Notes: a model not told the origin generated them from the letters alone. A stretch of 64,000 bases of DNA from Tsukamurella paurometabola (GCF_900631615.1 NZ_LR131273.1:4310850-4374849), one strand, 5' to 3'. Positions 9,435-17,608 are shown, counted from the stretch's first letter. Translations and numbers: made by a program.

Positions 9435-9460
9435 TTATTTCGGCGTAAACTCCCCTACTA
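9410..9460. other. attL of the element
   Basis: Host sequence ends at the GTG core (9432-9434); the element arm to the right reads TTATTTCGGCG then AAACTCCCC up to the integrase ATG at 9460. The AAACTCCCC arm is an imperfect inverted match to the arm at the other end, as expected for the two half-sites of an attP. Confidence 0.75.
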
Positions 9461-10890
9461 TGAGCACCCCAGCCTCCGCCCCTGGTCGGGCGGTCATCTA
9501 CGCCCGCGTCTCGTCGGATCGCGCCGGTGGGCGCTCGGTCGAGGAGCAGGTCTCCGAGTGCCGGACCGAGTGCGAGCGGCACGCCTGGCCGGTCGCGGAC
9601 GTGCTCGTGGACAACGACGTATCCGCCAGCCGGTACGCCACCAAGGACCGGCCCGAGTACGCCCGGCTCCAGGCGCTGCTCCAGCCCGGCGACGTGCTCG
9701 TGATGTGGGAGGCGAGCCGCGCGCAACGCGACCTCAAGCGGTACGTGGAACTGCGCGATCTGTGCGCCCGTCGCGGAGTGCGGTGGTCGTACTCCGGACG
9801 CCTCTACGACCTCAGCGACGGCGACGACCGCTTCTCCACCGGTCTGGACGCCTTGCTGGCCGAGAAGGAGGCCGAACAGACCCGCACCCGCATCCTCCGC
9901 GCACACCGCGCCAACCTGGCTGACGGCAAGCCGCACGGTCGCGTGCCGTACGGATACCGCATCATCCGTGACCCCGAGACCGGCAAGCCCGTACGACGCG
10001 AGCCGCACCCCGGCCAGGCCCCGCTCATCGCGGAGGCGGCCCGGCGCGTTCTCGCGGGCCAGTCGTTCGCCTCGGTCGTCCGATGGATCGCGGAGCAGGA
10101 CGACTCGTTGCGCTGGGACGCGGCCAAGCTGCGCCGCCTGCTCATCAACCCCACGCTGGCGGGGTTCCGCGTGCACACCGAGGTCAAGGACGGCGTGCGG
10201 GGGCCGCGCATGATCCACGGCCGGGGCACGTGGGAGCCGATCCTCACTGAGGACCAGCACAACGACCTGGTGGCGCTGTTCGCCGCCCGGCAGAGCGGCC
10301 CGCGCGGGGTGCCGGTCAAGTACCTGGTGTCCGGCATCGCTGAGTGCGGGGTCTGCGGCGAGAAGGTGTGGCGGGGCCGAGGCGGCACCAAGAAGGACGG
10401 CAGCCGCTACGAGGTCTACACGTGCAGGCCCGGCCGTCACGCCGCCCGGCGTCTGGACCTGGTGGACGAGGCCGTGCACGAGGTGGTCGAACAGATTCTG
10501 ACCTCCCCCGCCGTCCTGGCCGCACTGGCCGAGACGCCCGAGGCCGACACCACCGCCCCTGCCCGGCTGGCCGAGCTACGCGCGAGGCTCGACGCGGTGG
10601 AGACCGAGATCATCGAGGGGCGGATGCCCGCGTCCACCGGAGCGCGTGCGGCGACCCGGCTGGAGGCGTTGATCGCGGAGGCCGAGGCGGCGGCAGCTCC
10701 GGTGTTCACGGACCCGGCCGTGCGCAGCCTCGCCACCGCCGCCGACCCCGTTGCAGAGTGGCGCGGTATGCCGCTGGCGGACCAGCGCGAGTTCATCAAG
10801 GCGACCCTGCATATCCGCATCGAGCGGATCGGGCGCGGCCGGTGGCACGACAAGCGCGCCGGAATCACCATCGAGCCCCAGCGTCGGTGA
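9460..10890 (+). CDS. Large serine recombinase (integrase)
   Basis: A 476-residue large serine recombinase that performs site-specific integration. The catalytic domain opens AVIYARVSSD with nucleophile Ser18; the conserved EASRAQRDL and AEKEAEQTRTRI follow. A recombinase domain (PYGYRI, RRLLINPTLAG) spans about 160-280 and a zinc ribbon has C296 and C299 (ECGVCG) plus C322 (VYTC). A helical stretch rich in Glu/Ala/Arg (365-415) fits the coiled-coil directionality motif. ATG 9460 is chosen over an upstream in-frame codon because it starts 26 bases from the att core and just before the catalytic domain. It ends at a strong hairpin. Confidence 0.95.
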   Translation: MSTPASAPGRAVIYARVSSDRAGGRSVEEQVSECRTECERHAWPVADVLVDNDVSASRYATKDRPEYARLQALLQPGDVLVMWEASRAQRDLKRYVELRDLCARRGVRWSYSGRLYDLSDGDDRFSTGLDALLAEKEAEQTRTRILRAHRANLADGKPHGRVPYGYRIIRDPETGKPVRREPHPGQAPLIAEAARRVLAGQSFASVVRWIAEQDDSLRWDAAKLRRLLINPTLAGFRVHTEVKDGVRGPRMIHGRGTWEPILTEDQHNDLVALFAARQSGPRGVPVKYLVSGIAECGVCGEKVWRGRGGTKKDGSRYEVYTCRPGRHAARRLDLVDEAVHEVVEQILTSPAVLAALAETPEADTTAPARLAELRARLDAVETEIIEGRMPASTGARAATRLEALIAEAEAAAAPVFTDPAVRSLATAADPVAEWRGMPLADQREFIKATLHIRIERIGRGRWHDKRAGITIEPQRR

Positions 10891-10922
10891 GCGCGGCGGC
10901 CAGCTCGCACGCACCGCACCGA

Positions 10923-10958
10923 ACGGCCCCCTCTCCCAGTTCGTGGCGAGGGGGCCGT
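10923..10958. terminator. Bidirectional terminator hairpin
   Basis: ACGGCCCCCTC and GAGGGGGCCGT pair perfectly over 11 bp around a 14-base loop. It sits between the convergent integrase and AAA ATPase genes. There is no real T-tract, as is common in high-GC actinobacteria. Confidence 0.7.
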
Positions 10959-11029
10959 GTGTTGTCGGCGAAGCGGGCCACCCAGGCGCGGGGTGAACCT
11001 CCTCGCCGTCCGCGCTGGCGGCGAGGAGA

Positions 11030-12643
11030 TCAGGCGTTGTACGGATCGGCAGGGTGCAGCTCGCTCTTGTGCTCGGTTCCCAGGTTCTTGATGGTCGGCG
11101 GGGTGGCCTGTAGCTGCCGCGCGATGGAGTCACGAATCGCCTTGCTGCCGATGCCGCCACGCTGGTCCTTCTCCAGTTCCTGGAAGAACCTGACCGACAT
11201 GCCGGGGTTCTCGCGCACGAGCTTCTGCACCTTGAGGTCGATGTCGCGCTGCTTGTCATCGCGGGCGCGGGCCTTTCGCACCAACCTGGACTCGTCCACG
11301 CGGAGTTGGTGATCGTCGTACGACAGCAGTAGAGGCTCGATGCTCACCCCGCCGCGCCCGAAGGCCCAGAACTCACGCGGGTCCGTCAGCGAACCGGTCA
11401 GCCGCAGGTAGGACAGCACCGCCATTGAACCCTCGATGGAGCCGTGGCCGCGAGCACCCTTGGTCGGGTCTTTGCCCAGGTGATGCACGAGAACCCAGCC
11501 GACCGCGCCGCACTCGGTGACGAGCTGCTCGAAGCCCGTGATGACCCGGCCCACTGCATCGTCGTTCTCCCCGATGCTGAGCGCACCGAGCACCTTGTAC
11601 AAGCAGTCGATGATGATGAACGACCCCGGCGTGATCCGCTCGCGCCAGCGCGCCCGCACAGCCTCGGTACGCACGTCGGCCAGCGCAGGAGTACCGAGCA
11701 GGTCGAACACGTCGAATCTCGCAGCCTCATCCGGCGCGAGCACCCCGTTCGTGACGTACTCCTCGTGCAGCAGGTCCACGCCCATCTCGGTGTCCAGAAG
11801 CACCACGCGAGCGTCCTCGGGCAGCTCGGTGTCGAACTGGCCGAGGAACTTGTCGCCGCTGATCAGCGCGCGGACCAGCTCCATGACGGCGGTGGACTTG
11901 CCCGCCTTCTTCTCGGCGAACAGACCGAGCCCCAGTCCGTACGGCAGCAGATCGTGAACGATCTGGCGGGGTGTCTGACGGACGTACTCGGCAAGGTTGA
12001 TCGGCTCGGGGATGGCCAGCGAGCACGCCGCGCGGGCAGCCTTGGCCTCGCTCCCCCGCTCGCTGGCCACGAGCCGGGCCTCGGCGTCCCAGGTCTCCAC
12101 CAGCTCGACCGAGCGAGCCGTCGCCGCCTTCGTGGCCCGTGGCAAGGTCCTGATCTGGTCGGCGGTCAGGCCCGCCTCGATCAACTGGCCGGGGGTCAGC
12201 GTGGTCGGGCGCTCGCTGCCCCGCCTGGCCCCTCGCGCAACGGTGTTGAGTTCCCGGGCCACTGCCTCCCACGCCTCGCCGTGCCGCTCGTGCTCGACCA
12301 GATCGACCAGCGCGACTCGGTAAGCGGGGTGCACTCCGCCGAGCGCGGCGCGGACGGTGTGCAGGTCGGCCCCCGCCCGCTGCGGCGGATTCCACACGCG
12401 CCCACGTCCGCGACACCACGCGACCACCTCACCGTTGGTAGGCGGAGCCGGGAAGTCCATCCCGGCACGCCGCAGGTCCGCGACCCGCACGGCGGCCAGC
12501 GCGCCGAGAGCCTCGGCCGCACGGTTGTCGAACAGCCCCAGCTCGGAGTCGTACTGGTCGCGCACGAACGCACCGGGAACAAACTCGGCGGGCTCGCTGG
12601 CTCCATCGGCCGTGGTGGAGCTGGTATTCTGAGACACGATCAT
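11030..12643 (-). CDS. AAA/RecA-fold ATPase, replication-helicase (RepA) like
   Basis: A ~537-residue protein whose C-terminal half is a RecA-like (AAA_25/RepA helicase-type) ATPase: Walker A AEKKAGKST at 243-251, Walker B VVLLDTE at 280-286, a second acidic strand SFIIIDCLYKVL, and WVLVHHLGKDP resembling motif H3. The N-terminal ~220 residues are helical and unassigned. Such proteins act as replicative helicases or initiator partners of plasmids, phages and integrative elements. It points away from the iteron-rich region that may be its origin. ATG 12643 has AGGA directly against it; GTG 12637, six bases after AGGA, is the better-spaced alternative. Confidence 0.75.
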   Translation of the reverse strand: MIVSQNTSSTTADGASEPAEFVPGAFVRDQYDSELGLFDNRAAEALGALAAVRVADLRRAGMDFPAPPTNGEVVAWCRGRGRVWNPPQRAGADLHTVRAALGGVHPAYRVALVDLVEHERHGEAWEAVARELNTVARGARRGSERPTTLTPGQLIEAGLTADQIRTLPRATKAATARSVELVETWDAEARLVASERGSEAKAARAACSLAIPEPINLAEYVRQTPRQIVHDLLPYGLGLGLFAEKKAGKSTAVMELVRALISGDKFLGQFDTELPEDARVVLLDTEMGVDLLHEEYVTNGVLAPDEAARFDVFDLLGTPALADVRTEAVRARWRERITPGSFIIIDCLYKVLGALSIGENDDAVGRVITGFEQLVTECGAVGWVLVHHLGKDPTKGARGHGSIEGSMAVLSYLRLTGSLTDPREFWAFGRGGVSIEPLLLSYDDHQLRVDESRLVRKARARDDKQRDIDLKVQKLVRENPGMSVRFFQELEKDQRGGIGSKAIRDSIARQLQATPPTIKNLGTEHKSELHPADPYNA

Positions 12644-12691
12644 TCCTTCGTCGTGGAGGCGAGTGGTCGCGGATGCTGGAAACTCCGAAGC

Positions 12692-12720
12692 AAGGCCCCG
12701 TTCCCCGAGAACGGGGCCTT
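12692..12720. terminator. Perfect 12-bp stem-loop upstream of the AAA ATPase gene
   Basis: AAGGCCCCGTTC and GAACGGGGCCTT form a perfect 12-bp stem with a 5-base loop. It separates the two small HTH-region genes from the AAA ATPase gene on the minus strand and could terminate or attenuate transcription between them. No T-tract is seen. Confidence 0.6.
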
Positions 12721-12823
12721 GTTGCATGTCGGGGTAGGTGTTCCGGCTCCGCACGACCGACGCCATACGGGCGATCTACGGTGCGCGGCACGTGATGGGC
12801 GAGCGTGGGCCGGGGCCGATGCC

Positions 12824-13015
12824 TCAGCCGCCCACCGCGCCAGCCCGGCGCGTGAGGCTGCGGAACAGTTCTCCGGCCCGGCGCAGCTCGTCGTCGGTGA
12901 ACGCCGACATGGTGGCCGCCAGCCACTCCCGCGAGCCGGTCTCCCCCGCTCGCACTGCGGAACCGGCCCGGTCGCTGGCAGGGAGCGGGGTGGACCCCGC
13001 CACGGGCGCGCTCAC
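12824..13015 (-). CDS. Small hypothetical protein
   Basis: A 63-residue protein with a GTG start overlapping the stop of the upstream HTH gene by four bases (GTGA), which is the main reason to accept it. The C-terminal half SREWLAATMSAFTDDELRRA and the following ELFRSLTRRAG looks like a helical DNA- or protein-binding tail; the first half is Ala/Ser/Gly rich. No family is recognised. It probably works with the coupled excisionase-like protein. Confidence 0.5.
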   Translation of the reverse strand: MSAPVAGSTPLPASDRAGSAVRAGETGSREWLAATMSAFTDDELRRAGELFRSLTRRAGAVGG

Positions 13016-13266
13016 TGTCGCGGCCCGGTGAACGCCTCGGGCACGGTCTCGGGGTCGTACCGGCGCATGAGGCCGTCGATGTCCTCCGGCCGGAACCGGA
13101 TCGGCGCGCGGGAGCTGGGACCGGCGCGGAATGCGCGCAGGGAGCCGTCGGCCACGCGGTTCATGAAGAAGTCGCGGCTGAGCTTGGTGCGAGCGGTGAC
13201 CTCGGCCATCGTCTCGTAGACGGGTAGCGCGGACTTCGCCGCTTCGGTGGGGGCAGTAGAACTCAC
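13012..13266 (-). CDS. Excisionase/AlpA-like helix-turn-helix protein
   Basis: An 84-residue winged-HTH protein: VYETMAEVTARTKLSRDFFM is the recognition region and RAGPSSRAPIRFRPEDIDGL the wing and C-terminal helix typical of HTH_17/AlpA-type factors. In integrative elements these act as recombination directionality factors or transcriptional switches. It is the first gene of the leftward operon (HTH, small protein, AAA ATPase), reading out of the iteron-rich region. The element has a second such protein at 16219-16440, so the roles of Xis and regulator may be split. Confidence 0.7.
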   Translation of the reverse strand: MSSTAPTEAAKSALPVYETMAEVTARTKLSRDFFMNRVADGSLRAFRAGPSSRAPIRFRPEDIDGLMRRYDPETVPEAFTGPRQ

Positions 13267-13477
13267 GATGAATCGCTCTCGCTGGAAACGAGTTCCTCGA
13301 AGCGGGCGCGGGGCTGCTACGTGGGCGGAAGCGGTGGCGTGAAGAGGTCGGGAACCGGGGCGCGTGGTGCGGACCCCTATGCCGGGCGGAGCCGGCGACC
13401 TACTGAATACCGTACAGGACCCATCCGCTCTCGTTCAAGCACCGGCGCGCCGAATACCGTTGCGGGACATACATTCC

Positions 13478-13490
13478 CTACCAGAGTCGG
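13478..13490 (+). repeat. 13-base direct repeat, second copy at 14087-14099
   Basis: CTACCAGAGTCGG occurs exactly at 13478-13490 and 14087-14099, flanking the iteron cluster. Both copies are followed by a GNTGT-type sequence. It may be a binding site for one of the element's HTH proteins; nothing else supports a role. Confidence 0.4.
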
Positions 13491-13581
13491 TGTTGTACTA
13501 CCCCACGCTCGGCCGCCGTCCACACCGGCGGAACCTCCAGGAGTTCGAGCCTGTGGAGACGGTCTACGTCCTGCTGCGGCC

Positions 13582-13897
13582 GTGCGTCAGAGTGTGTCAA
13601 ACACGCCTGCCGCGCCACCCCCTCAGAGGCGCAGTGCGGCAAGCATCGCTGCCGCACTGGCGCACTCCCCAGGAAATGCCGCTCTACCTGCGCCAACACC
13701 CTTTTCGCATCGCTCCTTCCCGGATTCAACGCGGCAGTGCGTCAGAGTGCGGCAAAAATCACCTTGCCGCACTAAACCACCAGGTAGAGACCTGTTTCTC
13801 GGGAAAGTGCGTCACGAGTGCGGCAAGTATCGGAAGTGAGTGCGGCAAGTGCGTCCGGTGTCTATAGGACACCGCGCTTGCCGCGCACGTGCCGCAC
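13582..13897. repeat. Iteron-like repeats, consensus GTGCGGCAAG
   Basis: Forward copies of GTGCGGCAA occur at 13634, 13747, 13818 and 13840; a reverse copy TTGCCGCAC lies at 13764-13772 and shorter reverse copies TGCCGCAC at 13650 and 13890. A variant GTGCGTCA(G/C) appears at 13582, 13737 and 13807, twice ten or eleven bases ahead of a main copy, about one helix turn. Such spaced repeats near a helicase-like gene fit a replication origin or an operator cluster. Confidence 0.6.
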
Positions 13898-14139
13898 CGG
13901 TCACAGAGCCCCCATCGGTGGGTGGTGACGAAGAACAGCGACGGCGGCCAGGAGGTGGTCGTGATCTACCCCGCTCGGAGTCCGTAATCCGCGCCGTGGC
14001 ACGCGGCACTGACCCGAGTTGGCATGGCGGGGTCAGTGGTGGAGGCGGGGTCAGCGTGCGTGGCGGAATCCCGTGCAACACAACGCCTACCAGAGTCGGC
14101 GATGTGGAAATGTACACGTGCATGAGGCAAGCTTGCGGC

Positions 14140-14580
14140 ATGGCTCCCGTTATGCCGACCCGACTTTCCCGTGAACGCGCGGAGAAGGCACACGTCCTGC
14201 GCGCCTGCGGCCTGAGCTGGAACGAGATCGCACGCAAGCTCGACTACAAATCTCACGGCGCAGTTCAACGCGCAGTTGAGCGACACCGGGCGCGAAACCC
14301 GGTTCCCGACGCCGAGGAAACCCTGACCAACATCTTGGCGCTGCGGGCGCGGCGAACCCACAACGGTGAAACTCTGCTCGCGCGGGCGGCCGCGTCGGGC
14401 GACCTGGCGGGGTGGGCGAGCTTGCACCGGACGCTGACCACGCAGGATGTCGACACCTTGAGGCTCTACGGATTGCACAGTCCCGAACGTCACCAACACC
14501 TCGTCGCGGTCACGACGAGCGACGTGCTCGACCGGTTGCAGGACGAACTCAGCAACGTCATCGAAGGGACCGTCGAATGA
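14140..14580 (+). CDS. HTH protein resembling phage terminase small subunits
   Basis: A ~146-residue protein. The N-terminal VLRACGLSWNEIARKLDYKS plus GAVQRAVERH is a homeodomain/sigma4-like HTH of the kind at the front of phage small terminases, and SGDLAGWASLHRTLTTQDVD followed by LRLYGL parallels the C-terminal block of actinophage TerS proteins (typically GDL..V.RVL.I..RRA.LLGL). TerS recognises pac/cos DNA and hands it to the large terminase, which is absent here. Starts at 14110, 14122, 14140 and 14152 are all in frame; none has a clear ribosome-binding site and 14140 is a compromise. It could instead be a transcriptional regulator. Confidence 0.5.
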   Translation: MAPVMPTRLSRERAEKAHVLRACGLSWNEIARKLDYKSHGAVQRAVERHRARNPVPDAEETLTNILALRARRTHNGETLLARAAASGDLAGWASLHRTLTTQDVDTLRLYGLHSPERHQHLVAVTTSDVLDRLQDELSNVIEGTVE

Positions 14581-15263
14581 GCACGACGACCGAACAGCGA
14601 AAGACAGTCATGCAGCAGGCCGTCCGGCTCGCGCGATTGATAGCCGAACGCGACCTGGAGCAGCAGGTATTGGACACGGTTGCGGCGGGGTTGGAGTCGA
14701 ACATCGCCGTCGCGGAGGGTACCCAGACACCCGAACAGATCGAGACCGACCTCTCGACAGAGCTGACGGCACTGTTCGGCTCGACCGGTGCCGACCGGCC
14801 CGGGTGGCTTCGCCGGATGCACGCCGAGGTGGCCCGACGCCATCTCGAAACCCTCGACCTGCGAGGGCAAATCGAACTGCTCGACAAGATTCAGTGGAGC
14901 AATATCGGCACACCGACCACCTACGCGCCCGCACGGGCGCTCAGCGCGCCGCTGCTGGACGATCCCGATGCGGGGGCTACCCACGGACCCCTGACCGGCA
15001 CCGACGCGCCAGACGGCGACTCGGCCGCCTTCGACGGCGGCGTCGAGGTGATCGAGGCCGAGCTGGTCGAGGCAGTCGAGCCCAGCCCCGAGGTCGTAGG
15101 TCAGATCACACCGTCGGTGACGCGGTACCGGATGCCCGAGGGGCATTCTTACGTCGATGGGCGCGGGGCGGGGTTCATGGGCACGCTGGGGCGACCGCGT
15201 GGCAGCGGCACCATCGAGATCGTCAGCAGCTCGGAGCATTTGACCGACCAGCGCGGGCGCTGA
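14577..15263 (+). CDS. Hypothetical protein coupled to the TerS-like gene
   Basis: A 228-residue protein I do not recognise. Its ATG overlaps the preceding stop by four bases, so the two are translated together. The N-terminal ~120 residues are helical and charged (QQAVRLARLIAERDLEQQVL, RMHAEVARRHLETLDLRGQI), the rest is acidic and low complexity before a basic glycine-rich segment ending near residue 215. No signal peptide or membrane span. A packaging accessory or scaffold is conceivable from its position only. Confidence 0.6.
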   Translation: MSTTTEQRKTVMQQAVRLARLIAERDLEQQVLDTVAAGLESNIAVAEGTQTPEQIETDLSTELTALFGSTGADRPGWLRRMHAEVARRHLETLDLRGQIELLDKIQWSNIGTPTTYAPARALSAPLLDDPDAGATHGPLTGTDAPDGDSAAFDGGVEVIEAELVEAVEPSPEVVGQITPSVTRYRMPEGHSYVDGRGAGFMGTLGRPRGSGTIEIVSSSEHLTDQRGR

Positions 15264-15388
15264 GGTCGTAGAGCGTTACCCTGGGCACCACCGCGCCATG
15301 ATGGCCGCCTGTCACCCTGTCTCAGAACTTTAGTTTTGGGATGCCCGAGCGCACGACCTGGACCGCGAGCATCTCACCAGCTCACCAG

Positions 15389-15436
15389 TCCCGAAAGTTG
15401 TCTTGTATCGAAATGGCGTGCGGGAGACTTTCGGGA
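15389..15436. promoter_or_regulatory. Inverted repeat upstream of the resolvase, candidate res/operator site
   Basis: TCCCGAAAGT (15389-15398) and ACTTTCGGGA (15427-15436) are perfect 10-bp inverted arms with a 28-base spacer, ending 12 bases before the resolvase ATG. Small serine recombinases usually bind and regulate dyads just upstream of their own gene, so this may be both recombination site and autoregulatory operator. Confidence 0.5.
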
Positions 15437-15448
15437 TAGTATTCGGCC

Positions 15449-16051
15449 ATGACCACCGACTCGCTCTCCACCACTGGCACCACCTCCGGCGTGGTGCTGG
15501 GATATGCCCGCGTCAGCACCGGCCACCAGTCGCTCGATCAGCAGCTCGACGCCCTGCGAGACGCGGGGGTGCCGACCGACCGGGTGTACACCGACAAGCT
15601 CACCGGTACGTCAACTAAGGAGCAGCGGCCCGGTCTGTCCGCGCTGCTGGACTACGCGCGCGAGGGCGACACCATCGTCGTCATCGGCATCGACCGTCTC
15701 GGCCGCAGCGTGGCCGAGGTGATGACCACGATTCGCAACCTCGACCAGCGCGGGGTGGTGATCAAGGCGCTCCGTGAGGGCGTGGACAGCTCCACGGCGA
15801 CCGGCCGGATGGTCATGGGCGTCATGGCCTCGCTGGCTGAGCTGGAGCTGGAGATACAGCGCGAACGCCGGGCGGCTGCGAAGGCGGCGCGTAAGGCCCG
15901 CAACCTGCCCATCGGTCGTCCCCCGGCCCTGACCCCGCAGCAGGTCGCGATGGCGGCCCGCATGCAGGCGAGCGGCGAGCCGGTGCCCGAGATCGCGAAG
16001 ACGTTCGGCGTCGGCCGGGCAACGATGTACCGCTTACTCAAGGAGAGCTAG
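15449..16051 (+). CDS. Resolvase/invertase-family small serine recombinase
   Basis: A 200-residue Pin/Tn3-resolvase type recombinase. LGYARVSTGHQSLDQQ gives nucleophile Ser23; GIDRLGRSVAEV and MASLAELELEIQRERR are the conserved catalytic and E-helix blocks, and the C-terminus (PVPEIAKTFGVGRATMYRLL) is the HTH. It could resolve multimers of a replicating element or invert a segment. It is distinct from the large integrase at the left end, so the element has two serine recombinases. Twin hairpins follow it. Confidence 0.92.
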   Translation: MTTDSLSTTGTTSGVVLGYARVSTGHQSLDQQLDALRDAGVPTDRVYTDKLTGTSTKEQRPGLSALLDYAREGDTIVVIGIDRLGRSVAEVMTTIRNLDQRGVVIKALREGVDSSTATGRMVMGVMASLAELELEIQRERRAAAKAARKARNLPIGRPPALTPQQVAMAARMQASGEPVPEIAKTFGVGRATMYRLLKES

Positions 16052-16071
16052 GGCCGTGTAGGCACAGGTTC

Positions 16072-16117
16072 GGGCGCGGGGCACCACACCCGCGCCCTCG
16101 CGCCCCGTTTAACGGGG
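16072..16117. terminator. Two tandem hairpins after the resolvase
   Basis: GGGCGCGGG pairs with CCCGCGCCC (16072-16097, 8-base loop) and is followed by CCCCGTT-T-AACGGGG (16103-16117). Back-to-back perfect stems directly after the resolvase stop fit termination. Confidence 0.65.
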
Positions 16118-16218
16118 AACCGACAAGGCCGACGGTTGCAGGCAATCACGTTGCGCCACAGTAAAATACCGACTGTTACCAGTAGTGTGAACGCGCCCTC
16201 GCGTGCAACGATGGCCCC

Positions 16219-16440
16219 GTGAACGCCCAAGATTCCCCACAAGAATCGCCACCGGTCTGGCTGACGACGGCCGAGGCCGCCGAACGTGCGCGCGTGAGCG
16301 AATGGACTGTGCGGCAGTACATCCGAACTGGTCGCCTTTGCGGCTATCGGTTGGGTGGGGGCACCGGGCATCTGCGCGTCCGCACGGCCGACATCGACGC
16401 TCTCATGATCGCGGTAGAACCCACGAGGCGGCGAGCATGA
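16219..16440 (+). CDS. Excisionase-family DNA-binding protein (HTH_17)
   Basis: A 73-residue single-domain winged HTH: WLTTAEAAERARVSEWTVRQ, then YIRTGRLCGYRLGGGTGHLR and RVRTADIDAL, the standard AlpA/Xis layout. In serine-integrase elements such a protein is a common candidate for recombination directionality factor. It uses a GTG start. It opens the rightward gene set that runs to 19371. Confidence 0.8.
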   Translation: MNAQDSPQESPPVWLTTAEAAERARVSEWTVRQYIRTGRLCGYRLGGGTGHLRVRTADIDALMIAVEPTRRRA

Positions 16441-16534
16441 CCGCCGTCTTTGTGTCTGGCCGCCAGTGGCGTTCACAACTGCGCGACCTGTTCCAGCACT
16501 TCCGTTTCTGGGCCTCGGAGACTCGGAGAACACC

Positions 16535-16879
16535 ATGACCAGCACCACGAACCACACCACCAGCGACATCGACACCTCGATGTTCCTGAACGATCCCGAC
16601 CCTGCCCTCGTCACCGAGGCGAAGGCCGCCGTCCTCGCTGCCCTCGACGCCGCGCCGGGGTCCGTCATCGAGCGCGCCTGCCTCGCCCGCACGCTCTCGA
16701 AGGAGTTGACCGCTTCCGCACAGCCCGGCGCGTTCTCGGCCTTCGACATGGCCCTCTGGTGGTTGCACGGGGCCAGCCACCTCTCGGTCGTCCACGTCGG
16801 CACGAGGACCGTGATCGTTGGAGACCCGCTGGTCAAGCCGCTGGACCAGCCCCGCGTCCGCGCGTACTTGGTCGCGTAA
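16535..16879 (+). CDS. Hypothetical protein
   Basis: A 114-residue protein without recognised domain. The start ATG at 16535 follows a weak GGAGA. The middle segment (DPALVTEAKAAVLAALDAAP then GSVIERACLARTLSKE) looks helical, and the C-terminus (HLSVVHVGTRTVIVGDPLVK) looks like beta strands; a compact HTH-like or adaptor fold is possible. It precedes another hypothetical gene by 33 bases. Confidence 0.55.
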   Translation: MTSTTNHTTSDIDTSMFLNDPDPALVTEAKAAVLAALDAAPGSVIERACLARTLSKELTASAQPGAFSAFDMALWWLHGASHLSVVHVGTRTVIVGDPLVKPLDQPRVRAYLVA

Positions 16880-16912
16880 CGACCCACCCCGACCCGAGAG
16901 ACGAGGACCACC

Positions 16913-17608
16913 ATGAAGAAGATCACCAGAGGCAGCCGCCGCCGACCCATGCCGCTCAAGGTCGCACCCACCAAGCTCACACAGACCGAGCAGCGGCAAC
17001 GACGCCGCACCCACCAGCTCCACGTGCTCGACGGCGAGTTCGACCTGAGCACCGAGGTGGCCGCCGTTGTGGGACCGGTGGCCGTCGCGCTCGCCGCCGA
17101 GCCGAACCCCGCCAGCGGAGCGGCCCGCGAGGCGGTGGAGAACATCTCCGCCGCCGTGGACGCCCTCGCCCGCGAGGTGGGCGACATGGTGGCCGACCAC
17201 CGCAGCCGTGCCGCCGCCGTCGGTGACCGAGGCGCGGCTCGGAGCGCCGTCCGCGAGCTGGTTCGCCGCCCTGTCCCCGCCATCACCGACGACGAGCTGC
17301 GCGGCGGATCATGGGCGGGGGCGCTGACCGAGTTCGTCGCACCCCTGGCCGCACCACTCGCGCGCATCCTCGGCGCTGCCGCACAGGACCGCACGCGGGT
17401 GCCCGCCGAGAGCGATGCCGTGATCGACGCACTGCGCGGGGTCGATAGGTCGGTGCTGTCACTGGAACGGAAGATCACCGCCGCCCGCCGGTGGCGCGCC
17501 AGCCGCCCGAACCCCGAGCAGTCCCAGGCCGCGCGAGGTCGCGATATGAGCGGGGTGATCGCCGAACTCGACCGCCTCGGAATCGCCCACAACGACCTCA
17601 CCGCGTGA
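16913..17608 (+). CDS. Hypothetical protein, basic N-terminus
   Basis: A 231-residue protein of unknown function. It begins with a very basic segment (MKKITRGSRRRPMPLKVAP) that could bind nucleic acid, then Ala/Val-rich helices (VVGPVAVALAAEP; AAREAVENISAAVDALAREV) that are amphipathic rather than clear membrane spans. The terminal part VIAELDRLGIAHNDLTA is helical. Preceded by GAGACGAGGA. Position between an excisionase-like gene and a phage-head-like gene suggests a structural or packaging accessory, by context alone. Confidence 0.55.
   Translation: MKKITRGSRRRPMPLKVAPTKLTQTEQRQRRRTHQLHVLDGEFDLSTEVAAVVGPVAVALAAEPNPASGAAREAVENISAAVDALAREVGDMVADHRSRAAAVGDRGAARSAVRELVRRPVPAITDDELRGGSWAGALTEFVAPLAAPLARILGAAAQDRTRVPAESDAVIDALRGVDRSVLSLERKITAARRWRASRPNPEQSQAARGRDMSGVIAELDRLGIAHNDLTA

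Larger units (their letters stand above)
13267..14139. other. 873-bp non-coding control region, candidate replication origin
   Basis: No convincing gene is present: the open frames here have composition and repeats unlike proteins. The stretch lies between leftward (HTH, AAA ATPase) and rightward (terminase-like) genes. It holds repeated GTGCGGCAA-type motifs, two copies of GAATACCGT (13405 and 13452) and two copies of a 13-base CTACCAGAGTCGG motif. A divergent promoter region and/or an iteron origin are the sensible readings. Confidence 0.55.

Noticed and set aside
13321-13867. Open frames of 160-170 codons in the control region (13321-13839, 13364-13867)
   Set aside because: They cover the short repeats, have no ribosome-binding site, and their composition and repeats are unlike a protein.
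13582-13897. CRISPR array
   Set aside because: Repeats are about 10 bases, irregularly spaced and in both orientations; no cas genes are present.
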